From assembly GCA_021186555.1 (NCBI GenBank), contig JAJKFL010000013.1, forward strand, positions 34,066,743 through 34,130,742: a stretch of DNA of 64,000 bases, given 5' to 3'. Under the pieces are notes generated by a model, which saw only the letters and a program-made list of their open reading frames with translations, was not told where the DNA came from and made no database searches. This document shows positions 11,636 to 23,350 of this stretch, in pieces. The translations under genes were made by a program, and so were the position numbers. The stretch's first letter is position 1. Each line of letters begins with the position of its first letter. This stretch comes from Reticulitermes speratus (Eukaryota; Arthropoda; Insecta; Blattodea; Rhinotermitidae).

Positions 11636-13825
11636 ATTAAGCACAGGGACAATTGTAGTTTTATATTTACGCCTAGCTTTGACCCTGTAGAATTTAGGAC
11701 CACTTATTATATGGTAGTTTTATTAGGTGCAACAATACTTCGAATTCTCCACAGGTCTTCACGGCGTCATCTTTCACTGAATACAGAGGTAGCAGCATAT
11801 TTTCCTACAAAACCGTGACTCGGCTTCCTGGACGATAAAGAATAATTCGAGATAATTATCAGTTGCTTGGTAAAATTTGGCGAAGCTTTATTAACTGGTT
11901 CTTTCCTCTGTCACAAAATTCAATAAATGGAATCTATGCTAGGCATTTAAACATTATTATTTTAACGTTGGTCTTATAAAATGAATTGTGTGCTATGTAG
12001 TTTTTGTTCTAAGCTGCATAATGCCATAACTCTAAGTAATGCGTAACGCGGTGTTATTGTTTTCGTCAACAGTAATGATCCCCTCTTTTTTACAGACATA
12101 TATACAAGAGAAGACAACAGTACTGTAAAAACTACATCAGCCATCACTACGCTACTCCCGTACATTTAAAACGGCACATTAACACCATCTGACGAGAGAA
12201 ATTGCAATTGCAGTGGTCATAAAGACACTCGAGTCTTAAATTATGTGACGCAATCTTTAACAAAAGCCGCCTCTCTATGCCATTCACGTGCAGATGGTAG
12301 AATAAATTTGTGGGTTGAAGACCCTTCGCTGTATAGCGAGATAGGTCGATCGATTGAAATGCTATTTGCATAATACAGATAAAGCCCCTTTAGTACTGTA
12401 TAAAAATATCACAGCAAACATGGAGCGGTTTCAATTAAGTTTAAATGAAACAATCATTCACATAAAGCCTCGGGCCACTGTCACAGTTTTGAGTTCGTTG
12501 TTTTGAATTTGGCCACAAAATTCTAGCTATGACTTGCCTATGCCCAAACGTCTATCGATTTAAAATGATCGATTGTAATCGAGTTGTGCTGGTACGACAA
12601 AATGTTGCTATTAAGTTCAAACTATTCAATATTAAGTTTCCCTGTGCCGGAAAACGGAATTTAGAGTCCTGTATCTACATGACGAAATTTTCCTTGATCT
12701 TATACACGTATGTAAAATAAACAGTCCTCCTGAAGATGTCATACAGAATTGTTGTGTTTTTATAACTGGTGCTTTCAAATACATTAAATGAAGGCTCTTT
12801 GAGTGAAGGGGAATTCCAAGAGATGTATTAATTGATCTGTATTCTATGCATTACGTGGAAGGGTTATTTTGTTCAAGTTTGCATGATTGTGGAGCGCATA
12901 TACAAATCGCTGCCTCTCCGTCTGTCTGTGCGCATAAAACAGTTCAACTTCTGAATGAAATTTAATTTCGGCGATTTCGTAGCTGAACATCGTCCACCCC
13001 TCCAAATTTATTTAAATTCATTCGACACTAAAGGAAATTTTACATGAAAATCCACGTGCTTCCCTGATTGCATCTCGGTCGTAAATCATTACACATTTAA
13101 GCGGAGCGAGAAATATTTGTGACCAAATTGTACAAGAAATTGCAATGCACATTTTTTATCGATAATTTTTTCCGTAAATCTTGCAGTCTTAGTGATAAAC
13201 AAAGGTGAGCAAAGGCGCCAGAAATGTTGATAGTTTTGGAAAGTCATGCTGATCCATGGAGTGATATACGCCAAATGTTTGAACACAGAGTGCTAACTGA
13301 TGTTTCGTACTGTTGTCTTCTGGTTTAGGACGTCGTGTAGTAACGTATGTGGTTAACAGTGTTTCGGATGAAGCTGCTACGTCCATCTTCTGGGTAGAAG
13401 AGCGAACCTTTTGTAACTACCTTCAATACTACATTTTATAATAAACCAGAATGCCGCGCTGTTAATCTTACATGCTAAGGGAAAGCAGTACCTTGCATAT
13501 GCATATCACCGCTGAGTCACATTTCTTGCTAAGATTGACGGAAGAGTGTGGCACATGATTAGGAAATTAAGTAAACTTTGTAAGCAGCTTGACAAATGTT
13601 TTGTTATTATATACACGTGGTTTAACTCAGCACGAAATGAATGCATTGTGCCGTAGTATTAGCCAGCTCAGTCCATTTCGCGTAAGTTAAAAGAAAGAGG
13701 AAGATAAAGTAAGGTATACGTAGTGAAGACAGTTGAGAAGTAAAGACAGAAATTAAAATATATAAAAAGGACAATAAAAATAGACAAAAGAAGACAATAA
13801 AATTATGTCGAAATATACACCGTGT
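11636..13825. other. No gene or repeat recognised
   Basis: AT-rich; short frames only. A CTGTCTGT stretch near 12920 is too short to call. Confidence 0.45.
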
Positions 13826-13977
13826 AATTTGGTTCTTTTTTTTTATGGCTCGACAGCCCTACATGGGCCTGGGCCTCCTCGTTTCGTCGAGGTTTCATGA
13901 TCACACATATTTGAGACACATCACAATCGGTAGGACTCCTCTGGACGAGGGACCAGCTCGTCGCAGAGAATTTGGTT
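13826..13977 (-). repeat. SINE family A, 5'-truncated, with 9-bp target duplication
   Basis: The insert (13835-13968) is flanked by direct AATTTGGTT copies at 13826-13834 and 13969-13977. A T-run at 13835-13844 is the A-tail of the minus-strand copy. The body matches other family A copies (AGGACTCCTCTGGAC, GGGCCTGGGCC). The tRNA head is absent. It lies directly upstream of the LINE tail at 13978. Confidence 0.75.
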
Positions 13978-14808
13978 ATTTTTACCAGCTCTAATTGTGA
14001 ACTACGAGAAATGGTGAACAAACTAATAAAATTGAGCACAGATGATGGATTAAAATCAATACACAGAAGATCAAAGTAATGACAAATAGCACTGAAATAT
14101 AAATCGGACTGAACGGAGAAGCTCTTGAGTATGTTCCAGAATACACATACCTCGGACAACTGATATCATTGCGGGACAACTCGGGGAAAGAAACCAAAAG
14201 AAGGATTGAAATGGCTTGGAACAAGTTCAAGAGTCTGGGGTTTATACTGGCTGACAAATACCAAAAACGGGAGACAAAGGAAGACGTCCTGGAATCCTGC
14301 GTATTCCCGGTCCTTTTATACGGCGTCAAACATGGTCGCTCACGGAAAAGGAAAAGAGGATACTCCAAACTTGTCAGCGGAAGATGGAACGGAGAATACT
14401 GCAAGTTGTATGGAGCGACAAAGTGACGAATGCTAAAGTAAGGCAGATAACCAACACGAAAGGCAAGGTGACAGTGCTTCAGTCTCAAGTGGCAAGCGGA
14501 GGCCATGTGGCAAGAATGGATCAGCGCAGATGGGCACACGCTACATCGATGTGGGACGTAAGAATAGGCAAAAGGAGAAAGGGGCTACCGAAGACACGAT
14601 GGGCAGACACGTTCAAGAGGATAGCAGGAGGACAATGGTTACGAACAGCCAAAAACCGGCGCGAATGGAGTACTCTCACACAACATCAGTAAAAGGGACA
14701 TCTATAGGAATAGCTCACCTAGTGATAAAGCACTCGAGCTCTCCCTGTTTCCACCAGGAGGCCGTTGCCCTCATGGGATTAATTAGGTTCAATTAATTAA
14801 TTAATTAG
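13978..14808 (+). mobile_element. RTE-like LINE, 3' end of the reverse-transcriptase ORF
   Basis: Translated pieces follow the C-terminal end of RTE-type LINE proteins in order: 'GLKINTQK' (about 14048), 'YVPEYTYLGQLIS' (about 14130), a helix-rich 'RRIEMAWNKF' segment (14203), 'PVLLYGVK' (14308), then 'GGHVARMDQRRWAHA' (14501) and 'KTRWADTFKRIAGGQW' (14593), ending at about 14690. The pieces lie in different frames, with breaks near 14330-14460 and a stop in the first segment, so this is a dead copy. The palm and endonuclease domains are missing. The 3' end is an ATTA-repeat tail at about 14785-14806, as in RTE elements. Confidence 0.75.
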
Positions 14809-17133
14809 GTATTTCACCATGAAGATAAAGGGAGCAGTTTCCTCCAAAACGCTGGTACCTACACGGCGTCACGTCTCTGAAAACCGTAATCTTAATACTA
14901 ACCACTATAAAAACACAGGCCTCACATAGTTATGCCGTGTTGGTGTGTTGCATAGATAAGTAATTGCATCGATGGAAAGTTTTGTGTTGTGTACCGTAAG
15001 TTCCCATATCATTCCTCTGCATTTTTGTATGCAGGGTAGAATTGAAAGTATGCATAACAAAATGACGAACGGCGGGTGGCAGGCAGTTAGGGTCTTGGGG
15101 TTCTGTTTGCACACACGATTGTGTCGCGTTAACATATTTGTCGAGCGCAGCGTCCGATTACAGACTGTGATATTTAATACTGCGGTTCCATTAGCAGAGG
15201 CACATTTTATGAAAATGGTCACTAAAAGAGCTTTTAACACGTGTTTGACCCATTTTGGGGGTTCAACATGCACAAGTACTCTCATTACGAAGACCGGCAT
15301 TCATACTATAAGCCAGAGTTTATTGATTAGTACAGAGAAATTTTCACCATAATAATTTGAGGAAAAATTTTATAAACGCACAAATTTTCATATGCTGCAA
15401 TTAATATCATGTCGTGAAGCTTGCAATAAATATAGGGTAAACGGCTGTAATAATATCACTACTTTTTTAAACGGTTATTTTTAAAATTCCGCATTATACA
15501 TTTACAGATCTGTGTTATAATCAGAAAAATGCATAATTCTTGGGTGGAAAATTGTTCATTTATATTAGATTATAATGAATTTAAAGACGTACATATTCAC
15601 TATCACAATCAGTGTAAATGCAACACATTGGACTGCTCTCCTGTCCGTTTTAATCTTGTCCCATGTGTTTTATGTCGACTCTTGAGCCCCGAAATATTTT
15701 AAAATTCTTTTATATGGTTCTTAATTTCACATAACTGGCGCCATAAATACTGGTGGAGAGTAAATATATTTTGTCTTATAAAATGTGAATTTTTATTATA
15801 TCCACAAGATGAGGCGTTGTTTGTATCCAAATGTAGGCTTACACAAGATTGATCAGATTGTGGGAAATAGGCAGTTGCAGAAGTTCCTTTGTTGCATGCT
15901 GAAAAGGTGCAGCATAGAATATAATCTACCACCCACAAATTTGTAATTTAAAATTGAAATATTAGTCAGAAAGTCAGAACTTCACGATTGCTGTAAAAAT
16001 CCGTATTCGCTTTTGCGGACCTGGGCGGACAGTGTTAAAGTCCAAGGCCGTTAGCGGGAAACATAAAACCGACTACGTGGAAAGTCCTTATGCTGCTTAG
16101 CCTTCTATGTTGTAAATGCTTAAAGACCCTTACACTAACTGCCTCTGCCATAAACACAACGACTTATTAGCTGGAGAATATATCCGGCGTTATTTTAGCC
16201 GTTTACCCTAAATATAAATATACTCGTCCATTTGTCTATGTCGTTTCCGCCGAATATAATTAAGACGATAAAATCGAGGAAGTTGAAATAGGTAGAACGT
16301 GTAGCTCTCACGGTAGAGAAAGAAAAGAACAGTCTGAAACAGAATACCCGATGTCACATCCCAGAAGCCTGTAGTATATTTATAGCCACCGCCATGAAAA
16401 AACATTAAATTTTTCATTGTACATTCAACAATCAACTACCTTCTTCCGAACAATACGAAGATTGACGAAGTTTGTTATTATAGATATTTATTAAAGGAAG
16501 CTTCTTCTAACTTGATTATAGAGGTGTCCATGAGCATAAATAAATATATTTAATTGAAGATCCTGGTACAATCCTTACTTTAATATAATTATAAATCTGT
16601 CTCTTCAGAGATAATTCAGCAAAAGAAAAAAAATCGACAGAAATGTTAAACCCATGCGTAAATTTCGTACTTGTTTGTTTTTACGCGGAAAATTATTTTG
16701 GCCCTTACAATAAAATAATCAGCACTTAAACTGTTACTGAACGCCGTGGTTTCGCGGGTCGAGATTGGGAACTGTCGAGCAAGATAAAGAACTACCACCC
16801 TTCTCTCCCGCCGATGTTAATTTTACAGGACCCAATTTGCTGGATGATGACAGTGTGACAGACAGACAGACAATGTGATTCCTGCCCATGCGGATTATGA
16901 GGAATTAATTTGTGTTTACGCGCCGCATTTCTATCGCGCTATGTAAATCGTATGTGTCATTTTGAAAACAAGGGATTTATATACAAGCTCTATTTAAAAT
17001 CCACTTTAATTGGTCAACATTTTATATACAGCTGGCAATCTGCTTATAATAATATTGTTCAGTTTCATGGGTGTGACAGTTTATTGTGTTTTATAAACCA
17101 CAAATTAAATTTAAGAAATTAACGAATAATAAG
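14809..17133. other. No recognised gene
   Basis: Opposed frames at 14905-15300 (minus) and 14972-15352 (plus) share one stretch and show no domain. A short GACAGACAGACA run lies at about 16858. A CCCAGAAG end module is visible at 16361. Confidence 0.4.
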
Positions 17134-17550
17134 CCATGTAATCAAAAGATTATAGTCGCTTAGCTAGTCAAGAAGTTTCTCGCGTTAAACGGGGCCATAA
17201 GATTTGCTGCCGTCTTCATCAAAAGGGACAGCTGGACTCTATCTTGAGCCAGATGAGTCATATTCACATTTGCGTATTCGAGTTCCTTTAAGGTGCCTTT
17301 TATATTGTCCTGCCATCTATGCATGCTTCGCCAATAGGGTGTTCAAGTTTTCGGAATGTAACCTTCAGCATACATTCAAATTAGACTACACATTTTTTCG
17401 TTAGCAATTTTCTACATTCTTCGGACACTTTCTTCCTTTTATCTCTAAATATTCTCCTCAGCATCTGTCGTCAAGCACCCTCATTCAGTTTGTTTCTTCT
17501 TCTGAGTGCAAACTAACTTTCAGTTCCATATAGAAGGACAGGTTTGGGCC
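17134..17550 (-). mobile_element. Non-LTR LINE (family L), C-terminal tail and 3' end
   Basis: Read on the minus strand, pieces in order are 'VLLYGTES' (17550-17527), a stop, 'FALRRRNKLNEGA', then 'MLRRIFRDKRKK' (about 17465), 'RWQDNIKGTLKE' (about 17324) and 'HLAQDRVQLSLL', ending 'NARNFLTS' with a stop codon at 17162-17160. This is the C-terminal region after the reverse transcriptase of a LINE common in cockroaches and termites. At least one frame change lies between the RRIF and RWQD segments. The bases just past the stop resemble the 3' end copies at 18535, 36180 and 52895. Confidence 0.75.
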
Positions 17551-18082
17551 CTCACGTCGGTCAGTATCAGTATTGCGGTCTTAATAATGTGGGACCGAGT
17601 AGTCTGCTAGATGGATACTAAAGTTTCGGAGGAACTGTAGAAATGTAGAAAACTGCGTGGCTTGGTATCATGACGGACCCGAATCCGAAGTGAAACTATA
17701 GTGTGTTTATTCCACTATTAAATATTTTGAATGTGCCTTTAAGGCTCTAAACTAAATGATAGGCCTGCCAAGCCTTCCCTGCTCCTAAATTTCGATTATA
17801 ATGCGAAAACATGATGAAAAGATATTTGTGAAGCGACAAAAATTTACGCCTTTGAAGCACAGTATGTACCATCCGCTGCAATATTAATCTAAAGCACAAT
17901 TATTACTATATCCACAATGTGCCACAACATTAAGGTAGAGCATTTTGTCCACACATTTTATTTTGTTCCTTATGATTCAGAAAAAACAGGCACTATTTTC
18001 ATAAACAGCGCTAACCGATTGTTCTTTATAATGGAGATGGATTGTGTTTTCTGTGACGTAGAGTTTTATGTATACTGTAGAT
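17551..18082. other. No gene or repeat recognised
   Basis: Possible further decayed LINE upstream sequence at 17551-17600; nothing else is recognisable. Confidence 0.35.
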
Positions 18083-18244
18083 CAGGGGTACACAAATTCC
18101 GGTGGCCAGATCGCCATACCTACTAAACTGTGTACGGTGGCGCCTAATATTATTGGGTCCTTGTTAGGAAATGTGATTCATGTCACCTTCCTGGCACCTA
18201 GAATTTTGAATTGGCTGCTAGTTGTGGAAAACTTTGCACCCCTA
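18083..18244. mobile_element. hAT-like MITE (copy 1)
   Basis: The 162-bp insert begins CAGGGGTACACAAA and ends TTTGCACCCCTA, imperfect inverted ends of the hAT type. The flanking octamers CTGTAGAT (18075-18082) and CTTTTGAT (18245-18252) match at six of eight positions, as expected for an old 8-bp target duplication. It contains no transposase. It shares its end sequence with 29580-29690. Confidence 0.6.
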
Positions 18245-18342
18245 CTTTTGATAAACTGTAGGCTTCAACGACTTTCTCCTGTACTTAGAAAGCAGTAATA
18301 AAGTTTTGTAATATTCGAAGTCTTCAAGCGGTGAAAAAAATG

Positions 18343-18406
18343 TTGCAGTCTTCTGGGTAAACTAAGCCATCTGTGAAATCACACGGATTCACATTCCAGA
18401 ATACTG
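18343..18406. repeat. Small foldback with 'CTTCTGGG' ends
   Basis: CAGTCTTCTGGG at the left and CATTCCAGAATACTGG at the right are inverted versions of the end module seen in the larger foldbacks, with about 40 bp between them. Confidence 0.4.
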
Positions 18407-18534
18407 GTAATGACCATTAAATTTTGTGTAACTTGTGGGTAACACTAGTCTTTGTTCTTGAGTATTACCTTACCTAAACAGCTTTTTGAAACACTCTGGG
18501 CGAATGGAGACATGATTCGTTTTAATAAGGCTAG

Positions 18535-18630
18535 GCTCAAGTTGCGGGCTCTTGTGAATGCGGTAATGAACAATCGGGTTCTATAAAAGGCGGTTAATTT
18601 ATTGACTAGCTGAGCGATTCCTAGCTCTTC
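18535..18630 (+). repeat. LINE family L, 3' end fragment
   Basis: Contains GGCTCTTGTGAATGCGGTAA, then GGGTTCTATAAAAGGCGG and TTGACTAGCTGAGCGATT, the segment that follows or overlaps the terminal stop in the family L tails. Reading frame is not kept. Related fragments lie at 36055-36320 and 52890-53040. Confidence 0.55.
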
Positions 18631-19794
18631 GATGATTATCTTTGTCCTGTAGAAGTCAGTTACTTATTTAACTTTGCCGAATTGTGGTTCATATTAAAGT
18701 CGTGAAAATAGAATACACACATGTTAACATTTCTGCGTCTTTCAGTTTCCTATTTGCTACGTCGGACCTCATACAAGAACCCAAAGATATGAAACATGTA
18801 CAATGGTCATGGATTTTAAGGCGACCTGCAGTTATAGTAGTGGAGATTCAGACGTGATTATAATCCACATTCACATTTTCACTGCATGAGTTGAATTTGA
18901 TCTCGTGTTTTATATTTAAAGTTTCATTACTATACAGTGACGTTTTGACAAGGAAAGGAAACCGTAACCAGGAGGAAGAAATAATGGAAGAAATGACTGT
19001 GCTTATGATTGCAGGACTCAGGATAAGTCCATCTTTATTGTTGCTGGTTGAACCTCTTTTCCAGAATTTCTTCCATCTTATTTGCGCTTGTTATTAAAGT
19101 GCCAAAATAAATATTATTTTATATAAATGGAAACTGACTGTAAGTTTTATGACTAGTTAACAGGTGTACAAGAAGCTCCAATATTTGGGGAGTAGTTGGG
19201 GAAATGTTGGCTGGAAATCGTTTGCATCCTCTCAGCTCGGTCAGTTAGCATTGACGCAGCTTTGTCCTGCTAGGATAACTCTTTATGCTCCAGTTGAACG
19301 TGGCTGATGTACAGTGACCTCACGGGGAAATTTATGTGTATGAAACATGTATCTCTTAACTTCCTTGTTTTACCCTTTGGGACACGGTGGTAACCATGCG
19401 TACCACTTCCTTTAACGTACAAGCTCAACATTTTTCCCAAATTCTTTATCTCTTCTTTGCATATTTTCTACTATCAGGGTCGATTACTCGCATTAACCAG
19501 TTGGCCTTTGTAACTGAGACGTATTATTTACTGCGAGGTACATAACAAATTTTCAAATGTTCGGACCAAATTATTGCTTCGAAGGATTAAAAGGCGTCAG
19601 TCAAATTTGTGGCCGCTGGTTGAATCCGGCTTGGGGAATGTTATTGTGTGTTGTGTAATTTTGCAGGTCTGTAAAAGATGATGCAGTGTCATATTTATGG
19701 AGAGAGAAATGACTCAGTAATTATTAAGAACTTCCGAACTGGGTTAGGTTAGTCCCTATATTGATTAGGCTACAAGCAACATAACTGTGAAATC
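18631..19794. other. No gene or repeat recognised
   Basis: AT-rich with short frames only. Confidence 0.4.
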
Positions 19795-19970
19795 GGGGTC
19801 TATTTTCTCCAGCGGCAATAGAGCTTTCTCTTCTCCACAACGTTCGGACCACGTTCAGGGCGCAGCCAGCCTCCTTTTCAATTGGTAATGACGGCTAATT
19901 TCACGCTGGCCAAGCTACATCGGGCGTCAGGCTGACCACTCACATCCATGAAAAAACAATATAAAAATGC
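19795..19970 (+). repeat. Possible SINE family B body fragment
   Basis: Segments such as TCTCCACAACGTTCGGACCA and GACCACTCACATCCATG resemble the middle and tail of the family B copies at 25012 and 30638. The head is missing and identity is low. Confidence 0.3.
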
Positions 19971-20039
19971 GTGGAACTATTCCTTGACGCCCCTTACGTC
20001 TTCATTGCATGACGCTTTGGCTATCACAAGAACAACTTT

Positions 20040-20535
20040 ATTGTAGTGTTTATTTCTGAGGGGGAAGAAGAAAAAATAAGGAAATGGCAGAAGATAAGGA
20101 GAATAAATAGAAAGAAAATGCAGAAGAATTAGAGATACTGTAAAACAAGGAGTAGGGAAGGGGGGGGGTAGAAAAAACAGAAAAATAGGGGGATAAAAAA
20201 GAAGAACATAAAAGAGAATGGACGAGAAGGAAAAGTGGAGACTAAACAGGAAAAAAAGGGAGGAAAAATACAAAAATATTAAAAACGCTTAGAATGAGAA
20301 ACATAAACATAAGCAAAAATTTAAGGAAAATTGTAATAGGAACAATAGAAGAAGAAGCAAGAGGAGGAAATGGGAAAAGGTGGGAGAATAAGGAAAGGAG
20401 ATTACATATTAAATAGTGTAGAGGAAGCTGAAAAAGTGCGATGAGAATTTGAAGAGTAAGGACGAAAACTAATATACACATACATACGTGCATGCATACA
20501 TATATACAAACATACTTACATACATATGGACAGAC
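20040..20535. repeat. Long polypurine tract with CATA repeat
   Basis: From about 20040 to 20460 the plus strand is almost all A and G. It ends in a CATA/TACA repeat at 20480-20530. Minus-strand frames of 98 and 101 codons across it (rich in F, L and P) come from base bias, not from a gene. Confidence 0.75.
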
Positions 20536-20703
20536 ATTAATATACAAGATACACCATTTTCTTCAATTCTTTAATCCCAATGACTTAGTATATGGGCTAC
20601 TTACCTCGTATTCAGAAGATACCTATCAAAACGAAAAATATTAAATTGTTTCCGTAGTAGGCTGTAGTAGAGCAAACTTCTAAAACGTCAGGTGTATTAT
20701 ATT

Positions 20704-22010
20704 CGAGGGGCAGTACGAAAGTTTTGCCTCCTATTTTTTTTTCAGAAACTACAATTACGATTATAATGAAATTTTCATATGTCATTGGTAAATTTTTTAC
20801 AAAGTTGAGATTATTTTTCCACAAAGTCTTCTTTATTATCAACATGCTTTTTCCACCTTTGCGTGAGACGCTGTATGCCGGTCGCGTAAAACTCTTTGTT
20901 GAAGCTCCGGATCTCTTGACGTGCTTTGTGTTTGACTCGTCATCGTCCGGCAAATGGCGTCCTCGGAGTGCATCCTTCAGGAGGCCGGAGAGGTGGAAGT
21001 CGGAGGGTGCTAAATCGCGACTGTATGGAGGATGAGAGAGAACAATCCACCCTATTGTTTCAATTGCCTCCCTTTGTTCGCAGACTGGTGTGCGGTCTGG
21101 CGTTCTCATGCAGGAGGAGGACTTTATTCGTCTTTCTCTTTCGCCGAACCCTTCGAATTCGTTGTTTTAATTTCTTTAATATCTGCATATATCGCTGTGA
21201 ATTTATTGTGGCACCTGTCTCCAGGAATTCCACTAACAAGTTTACTTCACGCTCGCTAAAGATGCTAGCCCTGACTTTTTCTGCAGAAGTTTGCACCTTC
21301 AATCTTTTCTTGCGTGGCGACGACTGATGATACCATTCTATTGATTATCTTTTCGTCAGTGGGTCGTAATGATAAACCCCGGAAAGTTTTCTTGACAGAA
21401 AATCATCTCCGTCTTTCTCACTGCGCTGGAGGAGTTCTGCACAGATGTTTTTTTCGGGCTGTTTTGTGCTTGACGATGAGCATTTCGGCACCCACCTTGC
21501 GCAAACTTTCCGTAGACAATTCTCTGATGATGGCCATAACCGGCAGGTTTTCAATCCCTATTGCGGCGCACTGTTCACTTGTCGTTATGCGGGGATCATC
21601 CCGAGTCAGCACATCAACATTCTGTTTGGTCTCCATCGTCGTACCGTGGCTGGTCGGCCGATGCGGGGCCTCTCAGCAATATTCTTTTCACCGATCTTAA
21701 AATTACAGATCCAGTGTCTAACCCAGCTATTATCAATGGCATCCTCATCATACACGCTTCTCAGACGTCTGTGACTCTCTATCGGACCAGAGTCTTCCGC
21801 AGTAAGAAATTCAATCACCACTCTGCCTGCCACGTACGTCCACAACATCCGCCACATTTCACTGCCACTATGTTGAACGCACCTGACTGACTGGCGCACC
21901 GATGATCCTGATAGAGCTGGACAGTGTCGCCATCGACGGGGTAAGGCAAGAATCTGTAACCGGCGGCGCCACATTCACAAGAAAATACAGGAGTCATTAT
22001 TTCAGTACAA
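20704..22010 (-). mobile_element. Mariner transposon, decayed
   Basis: The minus strand holds recognisable mariner transposase pieces in order. An N-terminal helix-turn-helix region has 'VIEFLTAEDSGPIESHRRLR' (about 21885). Next come 'RKVCARWVPKC' (about 21505) and 'FLETGATINSQRY' (about 21225). The catalytic block 'LLLHENARPHTS' (about 21100) is followed by 'SRDLAPSDFHL' (about 21010). The pieces are in different frames. The second catalytic aspartate is glutamate here, and the first (usual TGDETW) is not recognisable. The left end GAGGGGCAGTACGAAAG (about 20704) looks like a terminal repeat; the right end is placed approximately. Dead copy. Confidence 0.8.
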
Positions 22011-22984
22011 ACCTCCGTACGTCTTAAACAAACGGCTTTGTCCAACATACTAGTAGCGTAATGGATATATATATATATACTCTTAAATGTAGGAAGAGAT
22101 ATAATAGGATAGGACACTACATGAAACATTTAGGGTGGCGGTGAAAATCATGCATTCCAACATATTCAAGACAAACTTCTGTCATTCTCCAATTCCGTTC
22201 TGAGGGAAGATAATACTTCGCAAAATACTTAAACATCCCCCACCTCCGCGCCTCTTCCCTTGGTATTATAAGGGGATGATGTGTAATGTAATCTCGGAAC
22301 AGTGTGCCCAGGACAAAGCTGTGGAATCCGATAGCTGGAATCCTGACACAGCGTACTATCTGGCTTTGGGTGGGGGAAATCGCATAAAATGCAATTTTGT
22401 CTGCAGTCTTGATGCACGTTGAATGCGAGGGTGTAGTTACAGCTTGCAGGAAAAAGGAATTCAATAAATGCAGCCTGCCTAGCATAGTCCCTAATGCGCC
22501 CTGGTTGTGTCACCGAGGTAGAGGTGGCAATCCTGCTTTGGTCTATGTAAACCTCGTTCTAAGTGTCACATGTAAAGTGTATTTTCTTCAGTCCTTGTAG
22601 ATGTAACTGGAGAGTATCTGACTTTTTGATCCATATCATTGCTCTATTATTCACAATTTTACATGTAGGTAGCTAAGAACCATCAAATATGGTGCTATCA
22701 AATAATTTTTAGAGTACCCACAAGATGACACCGCTGTTGCTAGCACAACCTGCTACCGTTTTGTGTACATAGAGTATGCTGAGTCATTTCCTGCTTGGAA
22801 TAATTCTATAGCACATGCTATTTAGAGCAGTATGTTGTTAATACAAGTGTGTGCTATTCTACTTACAATTTGGACGTACGTAGAAAATTTCAGACTTGAA
22901 AATATGGCATCTTTATCAAGCATTGTTTTACGTTGGAGAAAAAATGGTACGAAAACATTCAAAATACTTAAATATATGTTCCGA
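22011..22984. other. No gene or repeat recognised
   Basis: A short TA repeat lies at 22069-22080. Minus-strand frames of 94 and 122 codons (22117-22513) overlap each other and resemble nothing I know. Confidence 0.4.
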
Positions 22985-23350
22985 GAGTAGACAGTGGAAT
23001 GGACAGTAGTTCTGAGTGATTTTTCAAGTTCAAAAGTTGTCTGACCTCTGTTGAAGTTGCGAATGGCCTGGAACGTCCATCGATGATCAAAACAGATTAA
23101 ATTGTGGACTCAGTGAAGAATCTTTTTTTCGAAAGCAGAACAGTCGCTATTCATGAAGTTGTAAATTTAATCTGGGTCAGTTCAGAGCTTTTTGAAAGAA
23201 AATCTGCCATGCGTCGCAGTGCCGTCAAATTCGTTCCCCGCCCGCTAAGTCAGGCGAAAAGGGAGAATCATGCCAACTTGAACCGGGAACCCCCAGAGAG
23301 GCAGGAAAGAACCAGAAATTCTTTCTAAGGTAATTGCAGGTCATGAGAAA
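22985..23350 (+). mobile_element. Second mariner-family remnant
   Basis: One frame from about 23039 reads 'LTSVEVANGLERPSMIKTD', an in-frame stop, then 'IVDSVKNLFFESRTVAIHEV'. A later segment reads 'MRRSAVKFVPRPLSQAKREN' and 'REPPERQERTRNSFL'. This follows the linker and second helix-turn-helix of mariner transposases (usual pattern S-V-E-D, G-R-P-S-T, then K-F-V-P-R-L-L). The catalytic domain is not recognisable downstream. It is a different copy from the one at 20704-22010 and lies in the opposite orientation. Confidence 0.6.

Noticed and set aside
13991-14539. 182-codon minus-strand reading frame
   Set aside because: It lies antisense to the RTE-like LINE tail, which explains the sequence better.
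14905-15352. Overlapping 131- and 126-codon frames on opposite strands
   Set aside because: No domain on either strand; an antisense open pair of this size can arise by chance.
19977-20547. Two hydrophobic minus-strand frames of about 100 codons, membrane-like
   Set aside because: They are translations of a polypurine tract and a CATA repeat; base bias alone gives F, L and P richness.
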